In this document: positions 26,731 to 35,519 of the stretch, one piece after another
Position numbering within the stretch: the stretch's first letter is position 1
How the letters are laid out: each line of letters begins with the position of its first letter
The notes under the pieces: model-generated
Seen by the model: only the letters and a program-made list of their open reading frames with translations
Database searches by the model: none
What the model was told of the DNA's origin: nothing
Translations under genes and position numbers: made by a program
NCBI GenBank assembly: GCA_022839105.1
Contig: JALHDH010000043.1
Location: 1 to 39,518, forward strand
Direction: 5' to 3'
From: a bacterium
GTDB lineage: Bacteria > Vulcanimicrobiota > Xenobia > Xenobiales > Xenobiaceae
Length of the DNA: 39,518 nt

Positions 26731-27741
26731 ATGCACATCATCGAAAAGTTGCGCGCTCGAGCCCAGGCCGATCTGCGCCACATCATCCTGCCCGAGGGGC
26801 AGGACGACCGGACCCTGCAGGCCGCCCGCTGGATCACCGACCGCAACCTGGCCCGGCTCACCATCCTGGGCAAGCCCGATGCCATCCGACAGCGCGCTGC
26901 CACCTTGGGGTTCTCGCTGGACGACGTGGCCGTGATCGATCACCTGGCCTGTCCGGAATTCGAACGCCGCGTCGCGGAATATCACGATCTGCGTCGCGCC
27001 AAGGGCCTGACCGAGGACGAGGCCCGCAAGGCCGTGGCCGATCCGCTCTACTTCGCCAACCTGGCCGTCCGGGCCGGCAAGGCCGACGGTACCGTGGCCG
27101 GGGCCACCAACACCACCGCTCACACGGTCCGCGCCGCGCTGCACTGTCTGGGTCTCAAGCCGGGCCTGCGCACGGTCTCCAGCTTCCTGTTGATGGTCGT
27201 GCCCGATTCCTCCTTCGGAGAGTCCGGGGCCCTGCTCTTCGCCGACTGCGCGGTGGTCATCAACCCCACCGCCGCGCAACTCGCCGAGATCGCCCTGTGC
27301 ACGGCGGACTCCTGCCGCACCTTCCTGGGGGTCGAGCCTCGGGTGGCCTTGTTGAGCTTCTCGACCAAGGGCAGCGCCCGGCACGAATTCGTCGACAAGG
27401 TGACCGAGGCCCTGGCCACCATCCAGGCTCGGGACCCCGAACTGAAGGTGGATGGCGAGATGCAGGTGGATGCCGCGCTGGTTCCGCGGGTCGGGATGTC
27501 CAAGGCGCCGGGTTCACCCGTGGCTGGACAGGCCAATGTGCTGATCTTCCCGGATGTCCAGGCTGGGAACATCGGCTACAAACTGGCCGAGCGACTCTCG
27601 GGTGGGATGGCGGTGGGCCCCGTCCTGCAGGGGCTGGAGTATCCCTCCAACGATCTGTCCAGGGGCTGCAAGCCGGAGGACATCGTGGACACGGTCGTGC
27701 TCACCGCCTTGCAGGCCCAGGCTCGCTCGGCTCGGAGCTGA
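26731..27741 (+). CDS. pta: phosphate acetyltransferase
   Basis: A 336-residue PTA_PTB-family enzyme interconverting acetyl-CoA and acetyl phosphate. Family motifs run along the protein: IILPEGQDDRTLQAA (residues 18-32), ADGTVAGATNTTAHTVRAAL, SSFLLMVVPDSSFGE, LLSFSTKGSARHEFV, DGEMQVDAALVP and NVLIFPDVQAGNIGYK. Its length fits the short bacterial form without an N-terminal regulatory domain. The ATG has GAGGTG at about 6 nt. With acetate kinase it would yield ATP from acetyl-CoA, for example that released by the ornithine thiolase; no ackA is in the window. The last 41 nt overlap the convergent hybrid kinase gene. Confidence 0.95.
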   Translation: MHIIEKLRARAQADLRHIILPEGQDDRTLQAARWITDRNLARLTILGKPDAIRQRAATLGFSLDDVAVIDHLACPEFERRVAEYHDLRRAKGLTEDEARKAVADPLYFANLAVRAGKADGTVAGATNTTAHTVRAALHCLGLKPGLRTVSSFLLMVVPDSSFGESGALLFADCAVVINPTAAQLAEIALCTADSCRTFLGVEPRVALLSFSTKGSARHEFVDKVTEALATIQARDPELKVDGEMQVDAALVPRVGMSKAPGSPVAGQANVLIFPDVQAGNIGYKLAERLSGGMAVGPVLQGLEYPSNDLSRGCKPEDIVDTVVLTALQAQARSARS

Positions 27742-29890
27742 AGAGCAGGCTTTCGACCTTCTCGTTGAGACCCCGCATGTCGAAGGGCTTGGCCAGGAAT
27801 CCCTGGACCAGGCCCTCTTCCATCATGCGCTTGACGGTCTCGCCGGGCGCGTTGCCCGAGTTGAGCAGGACCGGGAGTTGGGGGGCCAGGCCTCGGAGTC
27901 GCTCGAGGATTTCCTCGGTCGTCATCCCGGGCATGGTCATGTCGAGCAGGACCAGATTCAGGCTTGCAGACTCACTCGCCAGCATTTCCAGGGCCTGCGC
28001 CCCGTCTCGGGCCAGGATCACCTCGTGGCCACGGCGCTGCAGAAGCCGGCTGACCACGTTCTGGACCACCGGTTCATCTTCGACCACCATGACTCGGATG
28101 GGCCGGACCTTCCGCGTGGTGGGGGCGACTTCCGGCTTCGATGCCGGAGCCCCCAGGCTTCTCGGCAGATAAAGATCGAAGCAGGCGCCCGTGCCCGGGG
28201 TCGACTCTACCACGATCCATCCCCCGGCGTGCTTGATCGCCCCGTAGACGATCGAGAGTCCCAGCCCGGTCCCCACCCCGAGCGGCTTGGTCGTCTGGAA
28301 GGGCTCGAAGAGGTGGCTCAGGATTTCCTCGGGGAGCCCCGGACCGGTGTCCTGCACGCGGATCAGCACGAACTCGCCGCAATGGGCCTCGGGGTGGGTG
28401 AGGGCCTCCCTCTCGGACACCTTCCGGTTGCGGGTGCGCAGGGTGAGGGTGCCCTTCCCCTGCATGGCGTCCCGGGAATTGACGGCCAGGTTCAGGAGGA
28501 CCTGGGTCAACTGGGTGGGGTCCACCAGGATGTTCCAGGCTCCTGCCTGGAAATCCCGGACGATGTCCATGGTGGCCGGCAGGGTCCGGCGCAGCAGATC
28601 GGCGATCTCTCCGACTGCCTGGTTGGTCTCCAGGGTGGTGGGGTGGACCACGGTCCCGCGGCCGAAGGTCAAGAGGCCCCGGGTCAGCTCGGCCGCCCTT
28701 CCCGCAGCCAGGTGGATCAGGCCGAGGCTCTCCTGTTGAGGCGAGGTGGGCGGCAGCGACTCGCGCAGCAGGTCTACGTTGCCCAGGATCCCCAGCAGCA
28801 GGTTGTTGAAGTCGTGGGCCACCCCGCCGGCCATGAGACCCAAGGATTCCAGTTTTCGGGACTGGGCCAGCCGGCCCTCGATGAGGGCCTTCTCGGCAGC
28901 GGCCTGGCGCCGCTCGGTGATGTCCTCGAAGACCACGAAGACCTGGTCGGGCTGGGGCACCTCGTTGCGGAATCGGGGGATGGCCGCGGTTCGGACCAGG
29001 CGCCGCTCGCCGCCCGGGCGGTCCAGCGCCTGGACCAGGTTGCGCACGGGCCTTCCGCTGGCCAGGGCCAGACGGGAAGGGTGCTGGTCGGCTGCCAGTT
29101 CGACACCGTCCTCGGCCAGCTTGAACCAGGGCCTCTGGAAGAGATCCTGGCCCACGATCCGCTCGCTCTCCACCCCCAGGATCTCTGCGGCCGCGGGGTT
29201 GGCCGAAAGGATGCGGCCGCTGGGATCGTGGCAGAGAACCCCCTGGACCATGGTCTCGAAGAGGGTCCGGTACTGGTCTTCGCGGATGGCCAGCTCTTCG
29301 GAGGCCAGCTCCCGCTTCAGGCGATTGACCATCAGCGTGCCCAGGACGGCAGTGGCCAGGGGATAGATGATCATGACCGGGAGCCAGATGGTGCCGACGA
29401 CCTCCAGGGCGGTCGGCCAGGGGAGGGTCAGCAACGCGATCAGCATGGCCAGGTGGAGGGCGATCCCGAACCTCCAGAGCTCCCAGAAGCCCAGGCTGCT
29501 GAGGTCCCGGTCCAGGCGCCGACGCCAGGCCAGGCCCAGGGAACCCGAGATGGCGATCACCAGGATGCCGGTCAGGACGGCCGCACCACCCCCCTGCAGG
29601 ACTCGGGCCAGAGAGGCGATGCCCATCACGACGACCACGGGGACTCCTCCAAAGAAGAGCCCGCACACCCCGATCAGGACCGAGCGGGTGTCGAAGACGA
29701 TTCCCTGGCCGAAGACCCAGGGGATCTGCATGACCGAGACCGCGATCGCGCTCAGGCAGAGACCGGCCAGGATTCGGACCCAGGGAGTCTTCATCCGCAG
29801 GGGGTTGGCCAGGGCCAGGTCGTACACGAAGACGATGGCCAGGAGCAGGGCCGCATTGACCCCGAGTGCCTGGAAGGCCTCCTCGACCAT
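27701..29890 (-). CDS. hybrid histidine kinase with LytS-type membrane sensor, PAS and receiver domains
   Basis: A 729-residue hybrid sensor kinase. Residues 1-200 form a LytS-like multi-helix sensor (5TM-5TMR_LYT pattern: DTRSVLIGVCGLFFGG, LARVLQGGGAAVLTG). A PAS domain follows (about 210-335), then a HisKA domain with the phosphoacceptor in GVAHDFNNLLLGILG (His359) and an HATPase domain (LNLAVNSRDAM, DTGPGLP, FQTTKPLGVGTGLGL). A C-terminal receiver (about 608-725) has acidic pair VEDE, Asp650 (LLDMTMPGM) and Lys701. HDFNN is typical of the hybrid-kinase HisKA subgroup. It starts 23 nt after the TPR gene, so the two are likely co-transcribed. The ligand is unknown; LytS-type sensors respond to envelope state or metabolites. 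Confidence 0.9.
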   Translation of the reverse strand: MVEEAFQALGVNAALLLAIVFVYDLALANPLRMKTPWVRILAGLCLSAIAVSVMQIPWVFGQGIVFDTRSVLIGVCGLFFGGVPVVVVMGIASLARVLQGGGAAVLTGILVIAISGSLGLAWRRRLDRDLSSLGFWELWRFGIALHLAMLIALLTLPWPTALEVVGTIWLPVMIIYPLATAVLGTLMVNRLKRELASEELAIREDQYRTLFETMVQGVLCHDPSGRILSANPAAAEILGVESERIVGQDLFQRPWFKLAEDGVELAADQHPSRLALASGRPVRNLVQALDRPGGERRLVRTAAIPRFRNEVPQPDQVFVVFEDITERRQAAAEKALIEGRLAQSRKLESLGLMAGGVAHDFNNLLLGILGNVDLLRESLPPTSPQQESLGLIHLAAGRAAELTRGLLTFGRGTVVHPTTLETNQAVGEIADLLRRTLPATMDIVRDFQAGAWNILVDPTQLTQVLLNLAVNSRDAMQGKGTLTLRTRNRKVSEREALTHPEAHCGEFVLIRVQDTGPGLPEEILSHLFEPFQTTKPLGVGTGLGLSIVYGAIKHAGGWIVVESTPGTGACFDLYLPRSLGAPASKPEVAPTTRKVRPIRVMVVEDEPVVQNVVSRLLQRRGHEVILARDGAQALEMLASESASLNLVLLDMTMPGMTTEEILERLRGLAPQLPVLLNSGNAPGETVKRMMEEGLVQGFLAKPFDMRGLNEKVESLLFSSEPSEPGPARR

Positions 29891-29912
29891 CAGTCCCCCT
29901 CCGAGGAGCGTG

Positions 29913-32027
29913 TCATCCTCCCGGGTTGTACCAGTCCTCGACCGAGCCGTCTCCCAACCAGCCTTCCCGGTTCTGGGCGCTGGCCGGCGGGGCCGCTCCC
30001 GGCTTGGGAGGCAGCCCCGGGAAGCCCGGTCTGCCGACAGGGGCCGGCGGCGGCCCCGCCAGGGGCTCCGGGCTCGGTCCTGGGGGCGGGAGGGGCGCGG
30101 GTCTGCGGAATCCCTTGGCCTGCAGGGTCTTGATGCGCTGCTGGATGGTGGGGGTGGCCAGGTTCAACGGGTCCAGCACGACGAAGCGTTCGTAGAGTTC
30201 CAGGGCCCGGGCCAGGTCGCCCTGCTTCTCGGCCAGGATGCCCAGGCCGCGCACGGCGGTGGCGTCCATTGCGTCATACTTCAGGGCCTGGGTGTAGGCC
30301 TGCTGGGCCTCGGGGATCCGTCCCAGCAAGGAACAGGTGTCCCCCAGGAGGGTCCACAGGGCAGAGGAGGAGGGGGCGCAACCGGTCTGGTGCTGGGCCG
30401 AGACCCGGACCTCCTCGGCCAGGTGCATGGCCTCCTCCTTCCGGCCCTGGAGGAGCATCAGCTTGACCTTCCGGAAGATCTGCTGGATCGAGTCGGGATA
30501 GGCCACGCAGATTTCCTCCATGGTCTGGAGGGCCTCGTTGACCTGGGACATCTTCATCTGGGCCGTGGCCAGGGCCACCGCCAGGTTGGAGTGCACCTCC
30601 TCGGTGGCGTAGGTGCAGCGCAGGCCTTCTCGGGCCGCCTCGGCAGCCTGGGGCCAGTTCTCGCGCCGGACCCAGTACTCTGCCAGGCCCAGGTGTCCCT
30701 TGGCGTCGCGGGGGGCCTGGGCCACCGACTTGAGGTAGAGGGCCTGGGCTTCCTCGATCTCACCGACGGCCTCGTAGATCGGGGCGATCATGCGGATATT
30801 CGAGTCCTCTTCCCGCATGTAGATTTCCAGGGCCTCAGGGTACCGGCCCAGCTTGAAGTACAGCTCGGCCAGGGCCCGTTCGATGGCCCGGCGGACCGAC
30901 TTCTTCTCGCCGGGATCGTTGATGATGTCCTGGTAGTAGTCCACCGCCTCCTGCGAGCGGCCCATGCGCACGTAGAGCCGTCCCAGCTCCCACAGCGCCT
31001 GGGCATTCTTGGAATCGGCCCGCAGGGACTCCTTGAGCGTGGCGATGGCCTCTTCGAAGCGCCCGGCCTGGATCTGCAGGCTGGCCAGCATGTTCCAGGC
31101 CCGCGTGTCTCCGCGGGCCTCGTGGACGGCCTTGGAGAGGCTCTTGATCAGGCTCTCGTTGAGGGCATGCCAGCGATCCTGCAGGCCCAGGTGCGCGTAG
31201 ACCCGGAGCAGCTCGGACTTCCACTGGTCGACGTTCTTGTGCTTGGAGTTGGCCTGGATGGCCTTCTCGTAGGCTGCCTGGGAAGCCTTGAGATCCTTGG
31301 CCCGATAGGCCAGCCGGGCGGCGGCCTCCAGGAGCGGGGCGCTGTTCTTTCGGGTCTCCAGGGCCCGGCTCAGCAGCCTCAAGCCCATCTTCTGGAGGTT
31401 CTTGCGGGTCTCGAGGTCCAGGCCCTTGCCCAGCATCTCTTCGAAGAAGGTGCCGCCCAGAGGGGCCTCGTCCCTGGTCCGCAACTCCAGGAGGTGATTG
31501 TAGTTCTCCTCGGCGGTCTCCAGGGCTCCGGCGCGAACGGCGGTGGCCGCCAGGCGTCGGATCGTGTCCGGATCGTCGGGTTCGAACTGGGCTACCCAGC
31601 GCCGCCATTCCAAGGCCTTGTGGTAGGCGCCCTCCTCCTCCAGGGCCTCGGCCAGCTTGACGCCGAAGAAGGGATCCCCGCATTGTCTGGCTGCCTGCTG
31701 GAGGGCCGCGCGCATGCCCGCGCGGTCGGCCATCTTGCGCAGCACCTTGTAGCGGCGGACGTGGAGTTCGCGGTCGGCCGGGCTCTGGGTCAGCTTGACC
31801 TCGACATCGGCCAGGGCCTCGTCCAGGGGCTCGTTGATGTCTCCCAGGACGGGCTTGTCGGACTCGTCGGCGGGTTGGGAGTTCTTCCCTGTCAGGGGGC
31901 TCTTGACATGGGAATCCTTGCGGATCAGTCCCTTGTTGGAGCCTCCCGAGGTTCCGGCGGCGGGTGCGCTCCCCTTGGCCGGGAGATTGGGTTTGGACTT
32001 CGAGCCGGAACCGAACTTCGGGGTCAT
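29913..32027 (-). CDS. large TPR-repeat protein of unknown function
   Basis: A 704-residue protein. The N-terminal 65 residues are low-complexity and polar. Residues about 70-640 are TPR-like helical pairs, clearest at AWNMLASLQIQAGRFEEAIATLKES, ALWELGRLYVRMGRSQEAVDYYQD and GLGILAEKQGDLARALELYERF. The last 60 residues are proline/glycine-rich. No signal peptide or membrane helix is present, suggesting a cytoplasmic scaffold. The ATG at 32027 has AGGAGAAG 7 nt upstream. It is divergent from the PASTA kinase gene and precedes the hybrid kinase by 22 nt, so a role as partner of either signalling protein is possible. I do not recognise a specific family. Confidence 0.85.
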   Translation of the reverse strand: MTPKFGSGSKSKPNLPAKGSAPAAGTSGGSNKGLIRKDSHVKSPLTGKNSQPADESDKPVLGDINEPLDEALADVEVKLTQSPADRELHVRRYKVLRKMADRAGMRAALQQAARQCGDPFFGVKLAEALEEEGAYHKALEWRRWVAQFEPDDPDTIRRLAATAVRAGALETAEENYNHLLELRTRDEAPLGGTFFEEMLGKGLDLETRKNLQKMGLRLLSRALETRKNSAPLLEAAARLAYRAKDLKASQAAYEKAIQANSKHKNVDQWKSELLRVYAHLGLQDRWHALNESLIKSLSKAVHEARGDTRAWNMLASLQIQAGRFEEAIATLKESLRADSKNAQALWELGRLYVRMGRSQEAVDYYQDIINDPGEKKSVRRAIERALAELYFKLGRYPEALEIYMREEDSNIRMIAPIYEAVGEIEEAQALYLKSVAQAPRDAKGHLGLAEYWVRRENWPQAAEAAREGLRCTYATEEVHSNLAVALATAQMKMSQVNEALQTMEEICVAYPDSIQQIFRKVKLMLLQGRKEEAMHLAEEVRVSAQHQTGCAPSSSALWTLLGDTCSLLGRIPEAQQAYTQALKYDAMDATAVRGLGILAEKQGDLARALELYERFVVLDPLNLATPTIQQRIKTLQAKGFRRPAPLPPPGPSPEPLAGPPPAPVGRPGFPGLPPKPGAAPPASAQNREGWLGDGSVEDWYNPGG

Positions 32028-32042
32028 CTCGACTTCTCCTCA

Positions 32043-32064
32043 CGGGCGGGGGCCTATCCGCCCG
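32043..32064 (-). other. hairpin in the leader of the TPR gene
   Basis: CGGGCGG (32043-32049) and CCGCCCG (32058-32064) pair around an 8-nt loop, 16 nt upstream of the TPR gene start. It could affect translation of that gene. The rest of the 220-nt divergent region shows no clear promoter pair. Confidence 0.4.
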
Positions 32065-32247
32065 GGGTATTGTGACTCGAGGCCCGATCGGGGGGTCGAG
32101 GACCTCCCGAGGAACGGGCCAGTTTCCACCCCTTCGTGGAATCCGGGAAGACTCCCTGCTTGACGAGGGCCAGTCCGCGCGTCCACCCACGGCGCAAGAA
32201 GGAGGACAGGGGAGGAGTCCCACGGTACGGTCAGAATCCTCCGGGCG

Positions 32248-34323
32248 ATGCAGGGCAAGAAGATTTTTGGTCGCTACGAGATTCTCGAACTCCTGGGGGA
32301 GGGAGGGATGGCGCGGGTCTACCGCGCGCGGGATCTCCACCTGGGTCGCGAGGTCGCGGTCAAGGTCCTCCTGGATTCGGTCGCCCGGGACCCCGACCTG
32401 TGCGAGCGCTTCCGCCGCGAGGCGCGGGCCGCCGCCACCCTCTCCCACCCGAATATCGTCGGGGTCTTCGATTTCCTGGAGAGCCCCGAGGGGATCTTCC
32501 TGATCATGGAGCTGGTCCGGGGCGAGGACCTGCGCACCCGCCTGGACCGCTCGGGGCCCTTGCCGATTCCTGAAGCGACGCGGATCGCCACGAAGATCCT
32601 GGCCGCCCTGCAGCACGCCCATTCCCACGGGCTGATCCATCGCGATGTCTCGGCGCGCAACGTCCTGTTGGACGAATCCGGGACGGTTCGCGTTTCGGAC
32701 TTCGGGATCGCCCGGGCCGTGGGGGATCGCACCCTGACCCGGACCGGCGAGATGCTGGGCTCTGTGCAATACATCTCACCCGAGCAGGCCCGGGGCGACC
32801 AGGCCGGCGCCCAGGCCGATCTCTATGCCGTCGGGGTCCTGCTGTACGAGATGCTGACCGGAAGGTTGCCCTTCCTGGCCGAGAATCCGGTCCAACTGGC
32901 CCTCAAGCATGTCAATGAGGAGCCCGTCCCGCCTTCGCATTTCCGGCCCGGTCTTCCGCCGCTCCTCGAGGACGGGATCCTCCAGGCCCTGCGCAAGGAC
33001 CCCGAGGAGCGTTTCGCCTCCGCCGGCGACATGGCTGCCTTCCTGGAGAAGGCGGCCTCCGGGGGGCACGTGGACCGGACCCTGACCCGGCCCCAGGCCG
33101 TGCCGCCCTCCCCCGCGCCCCCCCGCGGGAATCGGGAAGAGCCCCAGGGAATTCGTTCGACCCCTCCCCGGCGGGCGGGGATGCTCTGGTGGATGGTGGG
33201 GATCGCCCTTCTGGCCTTGCTGGCGGGAGTGCTCTGGTCGGTCCTGTGGCCGGTCGAGCGCGTCGAGGTGCCCAACGTGGTGGGACTCTCCCTGGCCGCG
33301 GCTCGGGAGCAGGCCGCCCGGTCGGGCCTGGAACTTCGGATCCAGGACCAGAGGCCTTCCGAGGAGGTCCCCCCCGAGACCATCCTGGAACAGCGCCCGG
33401 CACCCGGGCAGAAGGTGGCCAGGGGGAGCGCCCTGTACGTGATCGTCTGCCGAGGTCGGGAGATGGTCACCGTGCCGGATCTGACCGGGCTGACGCTCTC
33501 GCGGGCCCGGGAGGAGATCTCGCGGCTGGGCCTGGTCCTGGAGGAGGTTCGGGAATCGGATCCCGAGCAGCCTCCAGGTGTCGTGATCCGGCAATCTCCC
33601 GGGGCCGGTGGGCAGGTGACGCGGGGGACCACCATCCTGGTCGTGGTCAGCAGCGGGCCGGGCACCAAGGAACTTCCCGACCTGCGGGGCATGCCCCGGG
33701 CCGAGGCCGAGAAGGTCCTCTCGGATCTCGGTTTCTCGCTGGTGGTCGGAGGAACCCGGCCGGACGCCTCGTTGCCCGAGGACTCCATCCTGGAACAGGC
33801 CCCCTCGGCGGGGACCCTCCTGGATGCCGGAACCAAGGTCCGGGTGATCCTCTCGTTGGGTCGTCAGGGTCTGGTGGCTCCGGAGCTGATCGGAAAATCC
33901 CTGCGCGAGGCCCGGGAGATCGCCGCCCGACAGGGGTTGGACCTGGTGGTCGACGGTCCGGCCGGACCCGAGGACGCGGTGGACAGCCAGGACCCGGCAC
34001 CGGGTCAGCCGCTGGCCGGGGCGGAGATCCACGTGAGCAGCCACCAGACCGCGGTGGTTCCCCGCCTCCAGGGCAGCACGCTGGAGCAGGCCCGGGAACG
34101 CCTGGAGGCGCTGGGCCTGGTGCTTGGCGAGGTCTCCAGGGCCCCCTCTGCGGATTTCGCCCCCGGTGAGATCGTGGAGCAGTCTCCCGCCCAGGGGATC
34201 GAGGTCCCCCGGGGCTCGGCGGTGGACCTGCTGGTGGCCGACCCGGCCGCGCCCACGCCGGTGGTGACCCCAGGCGACGTCCAACCCGAGACGCCGACGC
34301 CTTCGGCGAGCTGGGTTCCCTGA
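32248..34323 (+). CDS. PASTA-domain protein kinase with atypical HRDVSARN catalytic loop
   Basis: A 691-residue PknB/PrkC-type membrane kinase. The kinase domain (about 9-275) shows LGEGGMARVY (P-loop), Lys39 (VAVKVL), catalytic Asp133, DFG (151-153) and the activation-loop end GSVQYISPEQA. The catalytic loop is HRDVSARN (131-138) rather than HRDVKPxN, so the phosphate-binding Lys is Ser135 and the loop looks like the tyrosine-kinase HRDLAARN. A proline-rich linker leads to one membrane helix (about 311-333) and five extracellular PASTA domains, which in relatives bind peptidoglycan muropeptides. The ATG at 32248 is the first that gives a normal N-terminus; its ribosome-binding site is weak. 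A second PASTA gene and rpe follow. Confidence 0.93.
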   Translation: MQGKKIFGRYEILELLGEGGMARVYRARDLHLGREVAVKVLLDSVARDPDLCERFRREARAAATLSHPNIVGVFDFLESPEGIFLIMELVRGEDLRTRLDRSGPLPIPEATRIATKILAALQHAHSHGLIHRDVSARNVLLDESGTVRVSDFGIARAVGDRTLTRTGEMLGSVQYISPEQARGDQAGAQADLYAVGVLLYEMLTGRLPFLAENPVQLALKHVNEEPVPPSHFRPGLPPLLEDGILQALRKDPEERFASAGDMAAFLEKAASGGHVDRTLTRPQAVPPSPAPPRGNREEPQGIRSTPPRRAGMLWWMVGIALLALLAGVLWSVLWPVERVEVPNVVGLSLAAAREQAARSGLELRIQDQRPSEEVPPETILEQRPAPGQKVARGSALYVIVCRGREMVTVPDLTGLTLSRAREEISRLGLVLEEVRESDPEQPPGVVIRQSPGAGGQVTRGTTILVVVSSGPGTKELPDLRGMPRAEAEKVLSDLGFSLVVGGTRPDASLPEDSILEQAPSAGTLLDAGTKVRVILSLGRQGLVAPELIGKSLREAREIAARQGLDLVVDGPAGPEDAVDSQDPAPGQPLAGAEIHVSSHQTAVVPRLQGSTLEQARERLEALGLVLGEVSRAPSADFAPGEIVEQSPAQGIEVPRGSAVDLLVADPAAPTPVVTPGDVQPETPTPSASWVP

Positions 34324-34376
34324 GGCGACCGGATGTCCGGGTCCAAGTTGTCGAAGGCCACCAGGCGCTTTGAGAC

Positions 34377-34452
34377 GGTCCGACAGGAATCTGTCGACCC
34401 CGCCTCTTCGGGGCGGGGAACCTACCTGCAGGGCCGGTTCTTCCCGGCCTGC
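34377..34452 (+). other. three consecutive hairpins upstream of the PASTA membrane protein gene
   Basis: In the 143-nt gap between the kinase and the next gene, three stems follow one another. CGACAG-GAAT-CTGTCG (34381-34396) can extend outward with a one-base bulge. CCCCGCC (34398-34404) pairs with GGCGGGG (34412-34418). GCAGGGCCGG (34428-34437) pairs with CCGGCCTGC (34444-34452) with one bulged base. The next start codon is 15 nt further on. They may attenuate or process the transcript between the two PASTA genes. Confidence 0.5.
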
Positions 34453-34466
34453 GAGCACGAGGTAAA

Positions 34467-35519
34467 ATGAGCAACACGAAGACCCCTGACGCGGAGGACG
34501 AACCGGGTCTGCAGGGCCTGGGGGAGGAGTCGCCCGGAGGGAAGGCCGGCCGGCAGGCGGCTGCCTTCCTCTGGTCGGCGGTGCGCACCGTGGTCCTGGC
34601 CTTGTTGCTGGGGGTGACCTTCGTCTTCTCCCTGGTCCTGGGGGTCACCGTCTACCGCTCCTACTTCGCCATCCCCGAAGAGGTCGAGGTCCCGGCCATC
34701 CAGGGGCAGGACATCCGCGAGGCCAATGAGGCCCTGGCGGCCTTGGGGTTGCGTCTGCGCATCGAGGAGACCCGCCACACCGGCGGCACCCCTGAGAGGA
34801 TCGTGATCTCCCAGAATCCCCGGCCCGGGCGCATGGTCCGCAAGGACCGCGAGGTCCTGGCCGTGGTCAGCCTGGGGCCGGAGCTGATCCAGGTCCCCGA
34901 TCTCACGGGGCGCTCCCTGCGCGAGGCCCGGGTCCTGCTCTCCGGGCATCGTCTGACCCTGGGAAAGGTCACCTACACCGAGCAGGCCCCCGACAAGCCC
35001 GAGGTCGTCGTGGCCCAGAAACCCCAGGCCGGACAGGGAGTGCGCCGGGGAACCGTCGTGGACGTGCAGATCAACAAGGGAGCCGGGGTGGCCACCGTGG
35101 CGGTCCCCGACATGGTCGGACAGAGGCTCTCGCAGGTGGGCGCCCGGCTCGAGAAGGCGGATCTTTCCCTGGGAGGGGTCGTGTGGTCCGTCCACCCGGA
35201 GGCTCCGCGCGGCAGGATCCTCAGCCAGGCGCCGCCGGGAGGCTCGGAGGTGACCGCCGGTTCGGCCGTGGAGTTCGAGATCTCGGCCGGCAGCAGCGGG
35301 AACCGGGTCTTCCTGCAGCGTCGACTGGAACTGGAACTGCCCTCGGGCAGCGACGTGCACAAGGTGCGCGTGGTGGTGACCTCGGAGGCCGGAGAGGATG
35401 TGGTCTACCGGGGCACCCACATGGCCGGGAACACCCTGGAACTTTGGGCCTCGGGCCCTCCGGGCGCGCAGGTTGAAGTCTATCTCAACGACAGGCTCTT
35501 GAGCCGGGAGAAGCTGTGA
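34467..35519 (+). CDS. membrane-anchored PASTA-domain protein without kinase domain
   Basis: A 350-residue protein. Residues 1-35 are polar, then a single membrane helix follows (VVLALLLGVTFVFSLVLGVTVY, about residues 41-62). Three PASTA domains come next (VEVPAIQGQDIREANEAL, IQVPDLTGRSLREARVLL, VAVPDMVGQRLSQVGARL) and a C-terminal beta-rich region of about 80 residues that I do not recognise. The protein should sit in the inner membrane with its PASTA domains outside, binding peptidoglycan or helping the neighbouring kinase sense it. GAGG lies 5 nt before the ATG. The stop overlaps the rpe start (GTGA), so the two are coupled. Confidence 0.88.
   Translation: MSNTKTPDAEDEPGLQGLGEESPGGKAGRQAAAFLWSAVRTVVLALLLGVTFVFSLVLGVTVYRSYFAIPEEVEVPAIQGQDIREANEALAALGLRLRIEETRHTGGTPERIVISQNPRPGRMVRKDREVLAVVSLGPELIQVPDLTGRSLREARVLLSGHRLTLGKVTYTEQAPDKPEVVVAQKPQAGQGVRRGTVVDVQINKGAGVATVAVPDMVGQRLSQVGARLEKADLSLGGVVWSVHPEAPRGRILSQAPPGGSEVTAGSAVEFEISAGSSGNRVFLQRRLELELPSGSDVHKVRVVVTSEAGEDVVYRGTHMAGNTLELWASGPPGAQVEVYLNDRLLSREKL

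Noticed and set aside
34377..34452. Riboswitch in the PASTA gene leader
   Set aside because: The hairpins are simple stems with no conserved riboswitch core recognisable by eye, so only structure is claimed.
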